Positions 27,050-37,774 of a DNA stretch of 46,632 nucleotides are shown piece by piece. The notes below the pieces were generated by a model. It saw only the letters and a program-made list of their open reading frames with translations, made no database searches and was not told the DNA's origin. Both the position numbers and the translations under genes were made by a program. Each line of letters opens with the position of its first letter. Position 1 is the stretch's first letter. This DNA comes from Bacteroidota bacterium (GTDB taxonomy: Bacteria; Bacteroidota; Bacteroidia; Chitinophagales; Saprospiraceae). The DNA is taken from positions 1 to 46,632 of the forward strand of contig JAJRXG010000364.1 in assembly GCA_024276375.1 (NCBI GenBank), given 5' to 3'.

Positions 27050-28282
27050 ATGCACAGTTGGATTTCAATAGACAAGGATTCTGATTTTAGTATTTACAAC
27101 ATCCCATTTGGCATTTACAGCCAAAATGGCGCTCAAAAGAGGGTCTGTACGGCAATTGGTGAAAGCATTCTGGATTTGGCGATGTTACATGATATGGGTC
27201 TCTGGAAGGACTTGTCTATAGAACGGAGTATCTGGACTCAGGATGTTTTAAATCCATTTATAGGCCTTGGCAAACAAGTGACCAATACCGTCCGTGAGCG
27301 GATTCAGAACACCTTGGCGGATGTTGATTCTCCTCTCAAAGGCAATCCCAAGGCATTGATTCCGATGGAGGAAGTACAGCTACATTTACCCGTTTCGATA
27401 GGAGACTATACGGATTTTTACTCGAGTATTGAGCATGCGACCAATGTCGGAAAGATGTTTCGGGATCCCGATAATGCATTGCTACCCAATTGGAAGCATC
27501 TACCAGTGGGTTATCACGGCAGGGCATCCTCAGTGATTGTTTCAGGCGTTAATATTCACAGACCTAAAGGTCAGACCAAACCCAACGAGGGCGCACCGGT
27601 TTATGGAGCTACTAAAAGGTTGGATTTTGAGCTCGAAATGGCATTTGTCATAGGCAAGAACTCGGATCTTGGTACTTCCATTAGTACAGAGGAAGCTGAT
27701 TCATATATATTTGGAATGGTACTCTTCAATGATTGGTCTGCGCGGGATATCCAGAAATGGGAGTATGTACCCTTAGGTCCATTCCTCGGCAAGAGTTTTG
27801 CCAGTTCTATGTCTCCATGGATTGTGACGACTGAGGCCTTAGACTTTGCCAGAGTAGCCGGTCCCGTACAAGATCCGGATGTACTTCCCTATTTGAAGTA
27901 TTCGGGCGATCAAAATTATGACATTAGATTATCTCTTGGCTTGACCCCAAAATCAGGTGAAGAAACGATCATCTGCCAAACCAATTTTAGATACATGTAT
28001 TGGAATATGCTCCAGCAGTTGGCACACCACACAGTCAATGGGTGCAATGTCAATATTGGAGATCTCATGGCATCCGGCACCATCAGTGGCTCCGAGGCCG
28101 GCAGCTATGGCTCGCTACTTGAATTGTCTTGGGGCGGCAAGAGAGAAGTACAACTCAAGAACGATCAAACCCGGAAGTTTTTGGAAGACTACGATATAGT
28201 GACGATATATGGTCATGCCAAAAAAGGAGATCGGCGCGTGGGATTTGGTGAAGTAAGTGCAGAAATATTGCCATCAAAATAA
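27050..28282 (+). CDS. fahA: fumarylacetoacetase
   Basis: DYTDFYSSIEHATNVGKMFRDPDNALLPNWKHLPVGYHGRASSVIVSG, DFELEMAFVIGK, LFNDWSARDIQKWEYVPLGPFLGKSF. Confidence 0.96.
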   Translation: MHSWISIDKDSDFSIYNIPFGIYSQNGAQKRVCTAIGESILDLAMLHDMGLWKDLSIERSIWTQDVLNPFIGLGKQVTNTVRERIQNTLADVDSPLKGNPKALIPMEEVQLHLPVSIGDYTDFYSSIEHATNVGKMFRDPDNALLPNWKHLPVGYHGRASSVIVSGVNIHRPKGQTKPNEGAPVYGATKRLDFELEMAFVIGKNSDLGTSISTEEADSYIFGMVLFNDWSARDIQKWEYVPLGPFLGKSFASSMSPWIVTTEALDFARVAGPVQDPDVLPYLKYSGDQNYDIRLSLGLTPKSGEETIICQTNFRYMYWNMLQQLAHHTVNGCNVNIGDLMASGTISGSEAGSYGSLLELSWGGKREVQLKNDQTRKFLEDYDIVTIYGHAKKGDRRVGFGEVSAEILPSK

Positions 28283-28288
28283 TGCACA

Positions 28289-29140
28289 ATGCCTGATTTT
28301 ATTAGTTTCAGCCCCAGTGATTTGTCCGTAGCGGAGTTGCACAAATATCTATTGAGTGCTGTAGCTCCGAGACCTATCGCATTGGCCAGCACGATAGATC
28401 TGCAAGGCTGTGTTAATCTCAGTCCATTTAGTTTTTTTAATGTTTTTTCCAGCAATCCACCTGTCGTTGTTTTTTCACCGGCAAGACGATCGCGTGATAG
28501 TACAACCAAGCACACATATCAGAACGTCCTTGAGGTCAAGGAAGTCGTCATCAATATTGTCAATTATGCCATTGTTGAACAAACATCACTTAGTAGCACG
28601 GAGTACGGCAAAGGAGTCAATGAATTTGACAAAGCCGGATTTACTATGCTTACTTCTGATCTTGTCAGTCCTCCGCGAGTCGCCCAAAGTCCTGTCTCCA
28701 TGGAATGCAAGGTAGATGACATCATAGTTCTCGGAAAGGAAGGGGGAGCCGGGCATCTTATCATCGCTCAAGTTGTGCGGATGCACATTGATGAGCAATA
28801 TCTCGATCGAGAGGGACAATTGGACACAACAAAATTGGATTTAGTGGGTCGGATGGGTGGCCATTGGTACACGCGCGTGACCAAAGATGCGCTATTTGAA
28901 ATACCTAAACCACTGTCCGCAAAAGGAATCGGTATTGATAGTCTGCCAGAACATATCCGTAATAGTCCTATCCTGACAGGCAATGAGCTCGCTAGGCTTG
29001 GCAATCTAAAGGAGCTCCCCAAACTCAGAAAACCCACTAATAGCAAAATGAATCCGGATCAACTACATCGCGAAGCGCAAAAACTCATACGTGAAAACAA
29101 AAGTCTGGAAGCACTAGAACTGCTGTTGAGTAAAGTATAA
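28289..29140 (+). CDS. flavin reductase family protein
   Basis: SAVAPRPIALASTIDLQGCVNLSPFSFFNVFSSNPPVVVFSP; FMN-binding split barrel pattern. Confidence 0.82.
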   Translation: MPDFISFSPSDLSVAELHKYLLSAVAPRPIALASTIDLQGCVNLSPFSFFNVFSSNPPVVVFSPARRSRDSTTKHTYQNVLEVKEVVINIVNYAIVEQTSLSSTEYGKGVNEFDKAGFTMLTSDLVSPPRVAQSPVSMECKVDDIIVLGKEGGAGHLIIAQVVRMHIDEQYLDREGQLDTTKLDLVGRMGGHWYTRVTKDALFEIPKPLSAKGIGIDSLPEHIRNSPILTGNELARLGNLKELPKLRKPTNSKMNPDQLHREAQKLIRENKSLEALELLLSKV

Positions 29141-29152
29141 ATCAACAACCCA

Positions 29153-31471
29153 TCATCGCACAAGAGTGGCATACCCGCGCGACTCCTTTCTCTCCCCTCT
29201 AGGAATGCGGTAAGTAGCCAAATACATATAAACACCACCGGGCAAATCCATTCCGCTATTCTGCAACTTACCATTCCATCCCAGTTCAGGATCTGTAGTC
29301 GTAAAAACCTCCTTACCCCAACGATCAAAAATGATTAGCTGATAGTCATTGATCAGAGATGACGTTCCCACACCGATAAAAATATCATTGCGACCGTTGC
29401 CATCAGGCGTAAATGCATTGGGATAGAATATCTCGGCCACGGGAACCACATCAATCAACTTAGAGATGGTATCCGTACATCCATTACTACTCGTCGCTTG
29501 AAGTATCACATTGTACAAACCCGTATCCTTAAACATAAAAGACGGATTAGTTTCAAATGATATTCCTGCCATTCCGAAGTCCCAAAAGTATCCCACTGCC
29601 CCTGTAGTCAGATTGGTAAATTGTACAGTGCTCTGGTACAAAGTCGGCTCTTCTGGACTAAATGTAAAATCTGCATCCGGCCCTTTTTGCACTTGAATCA
29701 ATCCATTAAATCTACGGCTTACCGTACATCCGATGGGAGAAGTAATCTCAACAGAAACAGAGTAAGTACCGTCCTCCTCATACACATGCACAGGGCTGAG
29801 CTCCGTTCTTTCGTCTCCTTCACTTCCATCTCCAAAATCCCATAGAATATCATATTGATCGTTAATGGGTTCCGTTAGATTGTCAAAGAAAACCTCTGCC
29901 GGCTCGCATCCCAAAAATATACTGGGCTCAACAATGATTGTGCTAGGTGCAGGTTGATAATTAACAATCTTTGACTGGCGATCGATACAGCCATTGTTGT
30001 CCTCAATTTCCAATATCACTTCATTTCTTCCCGGAATCTGATACAGGTGTTGAGGATCCGTAAGTGTTGAGCTGTTGTTGTCCCCAAAATCCCATCTTCT
30101 GGCTCGGATAAAGTCTGCATCCGTATATGAAAGATCCATAAATGCTACCGGCCCTGCTACACAAGTGTCATAATCAAACTCAAAGTCTGCCTCCAATCCC
30201 GGATATACTGAAATTGTTACAAATGCGCTGTCTGTACAATTGGGGATCCCGGGATTTAGCACCATTTTAGCTTGATAGGTTCCGACATCAGGCAATGTAA
30301 ACGAGGGGTTTTTTACACTGGAAGTAAGCAGATCCCCATTGACATCTATTTCCCAATAAAACTCTTTAATATCCTCATCCCGAACACTGAGATTTTCAAA
30401 CTGAACTTCCAAATCACCACATAGGATCACTTCAAACTCTCTTTCACCCAAGGTGCGATCAGAGGCAATCCTAGCCTCTACAGCTTTCTCGCAACTACTC
30501 ACAATAAACTGAAAATCCCTTCTAATAGTACTCAATAGAACACCATCGCGATATTCCTTGGCACAGACAGCCATAACGTGCTCTCCGATGATCGTCGGTG
30601 TGCCCGTGATACGGCCGGTATTGCGATCGATAGCGACCGGTGGTGATCCGCCCATCGGTGCCCTTGCCGTAAATTGTGGGGATCTAAATACTACATTGCG
30701 AAACTCATCAGGGCCACAAAATGCAGGGTCAGGAATCACAGAATCACATTGAGTAGGAGGGGCATCCGTGTTATTGCCGCCCGCAGAAAGAGGAATGCAA
30801 AATTCATAAACTATTTGATCTCCTTCTCTATCTCTGGCAGAATGGTCATATTCTAGGGGAAATCCCGCACATACGATCAATGGAGGAAACTCATTGTATA
30901 TCGGACTGTTGTTGCACGCCATGAGTGACTCACTCGTAAACTCAATTGCAAATGCTGCTCCAAAATCACCCGGGGCAACAAGATTGCTGATCGACTCGCT
31001 CCTACAGCATCGTTGATAAGCAACCATATACTCAGTTCCTTCAGAATATGAAACCGTTATATTAAACTCATAAATGGCTCGTTCTACAAAGATCGCCGGT
31101 GGCGCTATCAAACAAGGTGGCGAATTGCCCGGGACACGCTCCCTCAAGTTATAGATTATAAAAGAGGTCTTGCTGACAAACCTCCATGCTCCACCCGATT
31201 GTCGCTCATATAGCCCAAAAACCGCACCATTGTTCAAGCTCCTCGGTCCACCATCAAAATCTGCGCCCTCTTCATCTCGACCATCTCTATACATTTGAAA
31301 TTCAAAGCGCAACTCCGCTCTATTGTTGATCGTATCCAAACTGGTACATTCAAAAAATACATCCCCTCCTATAATGTGTTTCGCACTCAAATAAGAATTG
31401 AAAGCAAGACATATCGTAATTGTGAAGATATATTTGGAAATTTGCACGCTGAATCTTTTTAATGTAACCAA
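29153..31471 (-). CDS. PKD-domain cell-surface protein with T9SS type-B C-terminal sorting domain
   Basis: PKD motifs (RRWDFGDNNSSTLTDPQHLY, ILWDFGDGSEG); C-term PNAFTPDGNGRNDIFI...IFDRWGKEVF...GGVYMYLATYR. Confidence 0.93.
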   Translation of the reverse strand: MVTLKRFSVQISKYIFTITICLAFNSYLSAKHIIGGDVFFECTSLDTINNRAELRFEFQMYRDGRDEEGADFDGGPRSLNNGAVFGLYERQSGGAWRFVSKTSFIIYNLRERVPGNSPPCLIAPPAIFVERAIYEFNITVSYSEGTEYMVAYQRCCRSESISNLVAPGDFGAAFAIEFTSESLMACNNSPIYNEFPPLIVCAGFPLEYDHSARDREGDQIVYEFCIPLSAGGNNTDAPPTQCDSVIPDPAFCGPDEFRNVVFRSPQFTARAPMGGSPPVAIDRNTGRITGTPTIIGEHVMAVCAKEYRDGVLLSTIRRDFQFIVSSCEKAVEARIASDRTLGEREFEVILCGDLEVQFENLSVRDEDIKEFYWEIDVNGDLLTSSVKNPSFTLPDVGTYQAKMVLNPGIPNCTDSAFVTISVYPGLEADFEFDYDTCVAGPVAFMDLSYTDADFIRARRWDFGDNNSSTLTDPQHLYQIPGRNEVILEIEDNNGCIDRQSKIVNYQPAPSTIIVEPSIFLGCEPAEVFFDNLTEPINDQYDILWDFGDGSEGDERTELSPVHVYEEDGTYSVSVEITSPIGCTVSRRFNGLIQVQKGPDADFTFSPEEPTLYQSTVQFTNLTTGAVGYFWDFGMAGISFETNPSFMFKDTGLYNVILQATSSNGCTDTISKLIDVVPVAEIFYPNAFTPDGNGRNDIFIGVGTSSLINDYQLIIFDRWGKEVFTTTDPELGWNGKLQNSGMDLPGGVYMYLATYRIPRGERKESRGYATLVR

Positions 31472-31519
31472 AGGGTTGTATTTTTTAGCTGTGAAGTCAC
31501 TAAAGAATGTATGTTATGC

Positions 31520-31656
31520 TGAGTTGCAAATGCTATATTGACAAGACGAAACTCTTTTTTGAATAGCATAGCCAAAGCTATGGAGTAGAAAGAGACGATG
31601 TATTGTGAATCAATGACTTGCAAATAACTTAACAATATGTTTACATAAATGACTTC
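31520..31656 (+). repeat. dispersed intergenic repeat, copy B
   Basis: See copy A; contains hairpin CATAGC-CAAA-GCTATG (31567-31582) and outer CTCTTT/AAAGAG. Confidence 0.65.
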
Positions 31657-31705
31657 TGTGCTAACAGGATACAGGAATAACGTATAGAACTAAGATAGTG
31701 TTTTA

Positions 31706-32314
31706 ATGTCAATGGACGAAATGGAAGAAAGAGTAATAATGTCATCGATTTATGAGGATTTGATTGATGCAACGGTTCAAGCCATCAACAAGGGTCTGAG
31801 CATACTGTACCCAACGGATACAATATGGGGTCTCGGTTGTGATGTCTCCAACAAGAGTTCTGTACAATACATCAGAAAAATCAAACAAGTCCCGGTTGAC
31901 TTTCCCATGGTCATACTCGTTAATAGTATCGAAATGATCAAGCAGTATGCCCTGTATATTCATCCTCGAATTGAAACCCTTTTGCTCCATCATGAGCAAC
32001 CACTGACTATATTATACGACGCTCGACCTGGACAAATCGATCATCTAACCTCTCCGGAGGGTCAGATCGCAATACGACTTTGTCATGATCAATTTTGCAA
32101 TGATATAATCTATCGCATAGGTGCACCTTTGTTGGCGACTGCTGCCTCGATATATGGCCAAGCGATTCCGACAGACTTTGAGGAGATTGATAGCCGGATA
32201 AAGCAAGAAGTGGATTACATAGTCTCAGACCGGCAACGTAAGTCTAATCAAAGACTACCGTCAATAATGGCGTCATTTAATCATAAGGGAGATCTCATTT
32301 TTCTCAGGGAGTAG
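31706..32314 (+). CDS. L-threonylcarbamoyladenylate synthase (Sua5/YciO/YrdC family)
   Basis: LSILYPTDTIWGLGCDVSN, IRKIKQVP, RLCHDQFCNDIIYRIGAPLLATAAS. Confidence 0.9.
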   Translation: MSMDEMEERVIMSSIYEDLIDATVQAINKGLSILYPTDTIWGLGCDVSNKSSVQYIRKIKQVPVDFPMVILVNSIEMIKQYALYIHPRIETLLLHHEQPLTILYDARPGQIDHLTSPEGQIAIRLCHDQFCNDIIYRIGAPLLATAASIYGQAIPTDFEEIDSRIKQEVDYIVSDRQRKSNQRLPSIMASFNHKGDLIFLRE

Positions 32315-32320
32315 ATTTCT

Positions 32321-33778
32321 TTATTTATTTTCCAACAAAGTTTCGTATTCATCCGACACGATGACTTCATATGCGGCTTGCAAGACCAGATCTAAATCTT
32401 TTGGATAGATCTCAGATCTCCCTGCGAGTATTATATCCATCATATTCCATCTCAGATCCGACCATTTTGCCCTTGAGCAAGAATCCTGTGACGACTCATC
32501 CCAAGATTGTTTATCTATATATTCAAGCAGTGATTGTTGGCTCCAAAGCTTGTTTTCGACCAATTTATTGAGCGCTTTTCTTCTGTGTTGAAACTGACTC
32601 TTACTGCATCTCTCAACCATTCTATCGGGATTCACTCCTTTTCCATCTTTTAGTAACCGTCGATTTCTGAGCGTATAAAACAAGGTGTCTGTCAAGACCT
32701 TATTAATCTTTCTACCCGAAGGCAAAATATAGGCTCCAACCGTAAGGTTTAAGCTGCCATTATTGCTTAAACTATAGTTCTGCTGAATCACACCCTTGCC
32801 AAAAGAGTTGGCTCCCATGATGACGGCGCGATCATAATCTTGAAGTACCGCCGCAAGAATCTCACTTGCAGACGCCGATCTTTCATCTATAACAACAACA
32901 ATTCTGTCTATATCAAGAAAATTGCGACCATTGGATTTGTAGATCTGAGTATCATCGACATTGTTGATTGTCGAAAGCAAGGTGAGATCCTTGTCCTTAA
33001 AAAACTGATTTAGTAACTTGATCGTCTCATCCACGACACCTCCCAGATTACCTCTCAAATCGATAATCAAGTCCTTTATATCAATAGAATCCCTTTGAAA
33101 ATGATCTAATTCATCCATAAAGTCTCGAAAAACGCCTTTGTAAAATCGGCTGATTCTTATGTAGGCAACATCCGGTTTGTTCCCAAATACATAACTTTTT
33201 ACCAGAGGTACAGACACGTTATCAACAACAATACGATAGACTCCAATCTTATCGTCTTGATGATGATAAATGGATATATCTATGGAGTCTCCAACATCTT
33301 GGGATATTAAAAATCGTACACTGTCAAGATTAATATCATAGATATCAATATCATCTATGCGCAATAAAACATCTCCTCTCTCTATACTATATTGATCGGC
33401 AGGACTGTCGGGTATAACTGAAGTAATATATACGGTATCTTGAAATGCAGCGTACTCGATACCGATACCTTCGTAAAGCCCTTTGATATATCTATTGTAA
33501 TCGGCATCCTTAGCAGCGGGAAAGTAATGACTATAATCATCAAGTTCTTCAACCATATCGGAGAGCACCTTGTCGGAAAATTTGATATAATCCAAATCTC
33601 CGTAAAATTTTGATTTAATATGATTTAAGGCTTCCTTAATACTTGTTTCAGGTGTGGGTTTGATCACCTCAACCATACTGTCAGTGCCCAAGGTTTGTTG
33701 CAATCTCATGCCGAGGATCACCCCAACTCCCGCAACAACACCCAGTATCAGCGGCAAAAATTTTGTCACTTTATTCAT
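32321..33778 (-). CDS. S41 family C-terminal processing peptidase
   Basis: PDZ region, DLIIDLRGNLGGVVDE, VVIDERSASASEILAAVLQDYDRAVIMGANSFGKGVIQ. Confidence 0.93.
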   Translation of the reverse strand: MNKVTKFLPLILGVVAGVGVILGMRLQQTLGTDSMVEVIKPTPETSIKEALNHIKSKFYGDLDYIKFSDKVLSDMVEELDDYSHYFPAAKDADYNRYIKGLYEGIGIEYAAFQDTVYITSVIPDSPADQYSIERGDVLLRIDDIDIYDINLDSVRFLISQDVGDSIDISIYHHQDDKIGVYRIVVDNVSVPLVKSYVFGNKPDVAYIRISRFYKGVFRDFMDELDHFQRDSIDIKDLIIDLRGNLGGVVDETIKLLNQFFKDKDLTLLSTINNVDDTQIYKSNGRNFLDIDRIVVVIDERSASASEILAAVLQDYDRAVIMGANSFGKGVIQQNYSLSNNGSLNLTVGAYILPSGRKINKVLTDTLFYTLRNRRLLKDGKGVNPDRMVERCSKSQFQHRRKALNKLVENKLWSQQSLLEYIDKQSWDESSQDSCSRAKWSDLRWNMMDIILAGRSEIYPKDLDLVLQAAYEVIVSDEYETLLENK

Positions 33779-34047
33779 GAGTGCGAAGGTATATCATTGA
33801 GCGCGTCAAGATGCAATTCTTATACTCGAAATGCTCAATTCAAAAATACAAGAAATGTTAAAATGAATTTTATTCCGAATAATATATATGTTTTAGGAGG
33901 AAAACATGTGTTAAAAACTAGTAAATACCCATTTTCTTTTACTTTGTAAGTAAATTGCCAATAAATAATACCGCTATTTTGCGGTATATTGTCATATTTG
34001 CTATCACTTATATTTATCAAAAATTATTCAAAAATTATTTAAAGAGT

Positions 34048-34530
34048 ATGAAACACAGATCAGATTTAGATCACATAGATCTACAGATCATTGCACTCAT
34101 GCTAAAGGACGCAAAAACTTCTTATGCCGACATCGGTCAGCAGTTATTTGTTTCCGGAGGAACAGTGCATGTACGCCTCAAGAAACTTACCGAATTGGGT
34201 ATTATTACAGGCTCTCAATTGAAAGTAAATTACACAAAACTTGGTTTTGGTGTACTTGCTTTTATTGGTATTTTTCTTGAAAAAAGCCAATATTACGATA
34301 AGGTAATAGAGGAATTGAGAGAAATCCCGGAAATTGTCTCAGCACATTACACAACGGGCAACTACAGTATTTTCACCCGAATCATGTGCAAGGACACCAA
34401 TCACCTTCGGGAGATCCTTTCTACAAAAATCCAAATGATTGAAGGTATTCAGCGGACAGAGACATTTATCTCCTTAGAAGAGTCTATCAACAGACCCCCT
34501 AAAGTATATGAAGGTGGTGACAAAAGATAA
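34048..34530 (+). CDS. Lrp/AsnC family transcriptional regulator
   Basis: LDHIDLQIIALMLKDAKTSYADIGQQLFVSGGTVHVRLKKLTELGIITG plus RAM-like C-terminus; start at 34048 preferred over 33955. Confidence 0.88.
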   Translation: MKHRSDLDHIDLQIIALMLKDAKTSYADIGQQLFVSGGTVHVRLKKLTELGIITGSQLKVNYTKLGFGVLAFIGIFLEKSQYYDKVIEELREIPEIVSAHYTTGNYSIFTRIMCKDTNHLREILSTKIQMIEGIQRTETFISLEESINRPPKVYEGGDKR

Positions 34531-34635
34531 TCGCTAGACTGTTTTGTATCAAGTGGCTTGTTGGTCTTTTTTCGATAAAACAAGTACTTTTTCTTTATTG
34601 GAAGTGATAAGATGCTACCGATAAAGTAAAACCAT

Positions 34636-34671
34636 AACAAAAGAGTGAATCCTTGGAGTCACTCTTTTGTT
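34636..34671. terminator. bidirectional intrinsic terminator between convergent genes
   Basis: 13-bp perfect stem AACAAAAGAGTGA-N10-TCACTCTTTTGTT immediately after the minus-strand amidohydrolase stop codon. Confidence 0.85.
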
Positions 34672-36192
34672 TTACGTACCGCTACGCCTTTTTAGCACAA
34701 CTCGTCCATTGCGCATCAAGGAATGATTCTCCACTCTGACTATTTTGCCTCCTATAATAATCAATTGAAATCCCACCGAAAATTGATGTGGCACACTGTA
34801 TGTTGCCCTTTCTTTTACATTCTCCGGATCAAAAACTACCAAATCCGCTACCATGCCCTCTTGGATGATCCCTCGATCACCTAGTCCAACAGTACGCGCC
34901 GGTTTGCCTGTCATTTTGAAGATGGCCTCGTGGATTGTCATCAAAGAATCTTGAACTACATACTGTTGTATGACTTTGGCAAAAGTGCCATATCCTCGCG
35001 GGTGCTCCATAGTAGTGCTACCATCAGATGCTATCATTACACTCGGATGAAGCATCATGGCTTCTTGGAGTTCGTCATTCATCACAAAGTATGCAGCACT
35101 TGCACCATACGGACCTATGATATCTCGGAGAATAATCTCAAAGGGCCGGTTATATTCAACAACAAGTTGTTGGAGTGTTTTGCCTTTATAAGGCACAGAT
35201 CCAAATAGTGTCGCCTCAGGACCATTGCGTTGCATGATTTTATTGCGCAAGTATTCGAGTAGCTCCTCCCCTCGTTCCAATTTCACTCGGCCATATGTCC
35301 GGGGGTTCTTGGCCCACTTTGGAAAAACAATCCCAATCCCCGTGTAGCTTGCAGAATAGGGGTATAAATCAGCAGTCAATCGATACTGCTTGTTCTGAGG
35401 GCTTTCAAGAATAGATAAAATCTCTGTTGCTCGATTGGTATCCTTGCCATAGACTACTTTGAGATGAGATATATTGACATTGCAATACTTTGTCAAGGCG
35501 ATCATCTCCGCTAGAGATTGATCGATACGATCATTGTCTTCGTTTCTAATATGACTTGTGACAAGTCCGTCATTAAAACCTACAACGGCAGCCATTTTGG
35601 CCAACTCCAAACTGTCAGCAAAATACCCCGGAAAATATTCTAACCCCATCGAAAGCCCCCAACATCCGGCATCCATAGATGATTGAATCAAATCAACCAT
35701 ACGATCCAAATCAACTCCATCAACATCCTCGGAGTCCCCTATCCCACTCTCTCGCCGAATCGTCCCGTGGCCGATGAAAGGAAGAATATTGACTCCCGGC
35801 ACAATGGAATCCACTTCTCCTATCCACGACTTCAACTTACTGCTCTCGACACTCGATCCGTCCATGCCCAACGCAATGCTCGTCACACCCATAGAAAGAA
35901 AATTTTCAAATCCCGGAGTTCTCAATGGATCTCCATGTGCATGAATATCTATAAATCCCGGAGATATGTACAGATCCTTCAAATCAATAATAGTATCCAC
36001 AGTGGCAATGACGTCATCCAATTGTCCAATCCAAATAATCTTTTGCCCATCCACAATGATATCTCCTTTAAAGGGTGCTGATCCAGTTCCGTTAATGACC
36101 ATACCATTTTGAAGAAGCATCGAACCTGTAATCACTACTTTAGGACGGCAACCAAACGATATGAGAAAGATCAAAAAAATAAATAGCCGCAT
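34672..36192 (-). CDS. N-acyl-D-amino-acid deacylase family amidohydrolase, lipoprotein
   Basis: Lipobox SFGC; LLQNGMVINGTGSAPFKGDIIVDGQKI, SPGFIDIHAHGDP, ASDGSTTMEHPRGYGTFAKV, VADLVVFDPENVKERATY. Confidence 0.88.
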   Translation of the reverse strand: MRLFIFLIFLISFGCRPKVVITGSMLLQNGMVINGTGSAPFKGDIIVDGQKIIWIGQLDDVIATVDTIIDLKDLYISPGFIDIHAHGDPLRTPGFENFLSMGVTSIALGMDGSSVESSKLKSWIGEVDSIVPGVNILPFIGHGTIRRESGIGDSEDVDGVDLDRMVDLIQSSMDAGCWGLSMGLEYFPGYFADSLELAKMAAVVGFNDGLVTSHIRNEDNDRIDQSLAEMIALTKYCNVNISHLKVVYGKDTNRATEILSILESPQNKQYRLTADLYPYSASYTGIGIVFPKWAKNPRTYGRVKLERGEELLEYLRNKIMQRNGPEATLFGSVPYKGKTLQQLVVEYNRPFEIILRDIIGPYGASAAYFVMNDELQEAMMLHPSVMIASDGSTTMEHPRGYGTFAKVIQQYVVQDSLMTIHEAIFKMTGKPARTVGLGDRGIIQEGMVADLVVFDPENVKERATYSVPHQFSVGFQLIIIGGKIVRVENHSLMRNGRVVLKRRSGT

Positions 36193-36323
36193 GATTGAGA
36201 ATATAAAATGACTAGTAGCCTTGTAGCGGATGGTGACTCAACTCACTAACTACTTTCTCAAATATATAGATAAGTATAGTAAGTGCAGAAATATCAACCG
36301 CCCTTCATTAAATTTACACGATT

Positions 36324-36848
36324 ATGCGCAAATCTCAATTCTTAAAACATCTACAAGAACTTAACGAAGACGAACTTCGCGAAGAACTCTCCGCCCTCTT
36401 TGAACAGGTGTCGGAGGTCAAAGTGTACTATGCCATGGAACTCGGTTCTGAAAAAGAGCGAAAAAAACTCTATGACAAAGCCAAAAAAGAAATCGACGCC
36501 AAATACAAGACAAAGTCTTTCAGAAGACCGAGACGTCCGCGCATTCAAAAAGTAAATCAGATTCTGGCTGAAATGAAGCGCAAAAGTATTTTCTCTCATG
36601 AAATGGCAGATCTATACCTATATGATGTTGAAACTGCCATTGCTTTTATGAGAAAGTATGGTTTTTACTCCGCAGTGTTGAGCAACCATATTGTCAAAAC
36701 CTTTCATCTCGCTTGTCGCATCATACAAGACCAGATTCTTCAAGAATCCTACAGAGAGAGAAGTAGAGATATCCTCCTATCCATTCTTTACTATCCTACA
36801 ATTCATATGGAATTGGAACCCATCCATGATCAAACTTTTAGATCGTAA
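36324..36848 (+). CDS. DUF6155-like conserved hypothetical protein
   Basis: Intact 174 aa ORF, MRKSQFLKHLQELNEDELREELSALFEQVSEVKVYYAMEL; family call from memory. Confidence 0.6.
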   Translation: MRKSQFLKHLQELNEDELREELSALFEQVSEVKVYYAMELGSEKERKKLYDKAKKEIDAKYKTKSFRRPRRPRIQKVNQILAEMKRKSIFSHEMADLYLYDVETAIAFMRKYGFYSAVLSNHIVKTFHLACRIIQDQILQESYRERSRDILLSILYYPTIHMELEPIHDQTFRS

Positions 36849-37000
36849 AACAATTGAAAAGAATCATAAGATCACACGGATTATAGACCAATACAACCCA
36901 AGTGAGTTTATGATCGTACAATAATCCTGTTGACTAATGGTTTTCCCTATATCACGACTGCCAAAATCCACGTTACTAAACCTATATCAATTTAGATCAC

Positions 37001-37762
37001 ATGAACAAAGTAATTCTTATTCTGACAACCTTCGCATTGTTGGGTAGCTGTAAAAACCAAAAAGCTGAAATATTGCAAAAACAAGTAGATCAACTCAATG
37101 AACAGCTCTCTAAAACACAAGAAGCAAACTCAAGTCTACTAGATCGCATGGCAGATCTATCCATTATCAATAAATCAGGTGCCGAAAGTATCCGCAGTTC
37201 ACTCGAAAATCTCAATCGCCAAAACGCTTTCATTCAAGATCTGACTACAAAGATTCACGAAAAAGACTCCATCAACTTTGCTCTAGTCAATAACTTAAAA
37301 CGTAGCTTACTGGATGTCAATGATGAGGATATCCAGATAGAAGTCAGAGGCAGTGCTGTCTATGTATCACTCGCAGATGATATGTTGTTTCAATCCGGTA
37401 GTGCTCAATTGTCACCAAATGCCAAAGGCATCCTAGGAAAAGTAGCTCGCATCATCAATGATCACGATGGTGTTAATGTCCTCGTTGAAGGACATACTGA
37501 CAATGTCCCCATTTCCAATACTCGGGTCAAAGACAACTGGGATCTCAGTGCTTTGCGTGCGACTTCAGTTGTGCGAGAACTTCAGAGAAACCATGAGGTA
37601 GATCCGGCTCGGTTGACAGCTGCCGGAAGATCTTCGTACGTCCCAAGAGGTGAAAACAATACCAGCTTTGGCCGGGCCAAGAATCGCCGTACCGAAATCA
37701 TAATTACCCCTCAATTGGATCAGTTCTTTCAATTGTTAGAGGCTCCCGAATTGATGGATTGA
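37001..37762 (+). CDS. OmpA/MotB family lipoprotein
   Basis: Lipobox LLGSC, coiled-coil, OmpA motif VLVEGHTDNVPIS...NWDLSALRATSVVREL...GENNTSFGRAKNRRTEIII. Confidence 0.9.
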   Translation: MNKVILILTTFALLGSCKNQKAEILQKQVDQLNEQLSKTQEANSSLLDRMADLSIINKSGAESIRSSLENLNRQNAFIQDLTTKIHEKDSINFALVNNLKRSLLDVNDEDIQIEVRGSAVYVSLADDMLFQSGSAQLSPNAKGILGKVARIINDHDGVNVLVEGHTDNVPISNTRVKDNWDLSALRATSVVRELQRNHEVDPARLTAAGRSSYVPRGENNTSFGRAKNRRTEIIITPQLDQFFQLLEAPELMD

Positions 37763-37774
37763 TACATAATAAGA

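Noticed and set aside
29153-31471. Large PKD/T9SS protein as a novel system
   Set aside because: A typical Bacteroidota surface protein with type-B sorting domain; ordinary.
33955-34047. 31-aa N-terminal extension of the Lrp/AsnC ORF
   Set aside because: Lrp HTH homology begins after the internal ATG at 34048; the extension covers AT-rich hairpins and a repeated CAAAAATTATT typical of a regulatory region.
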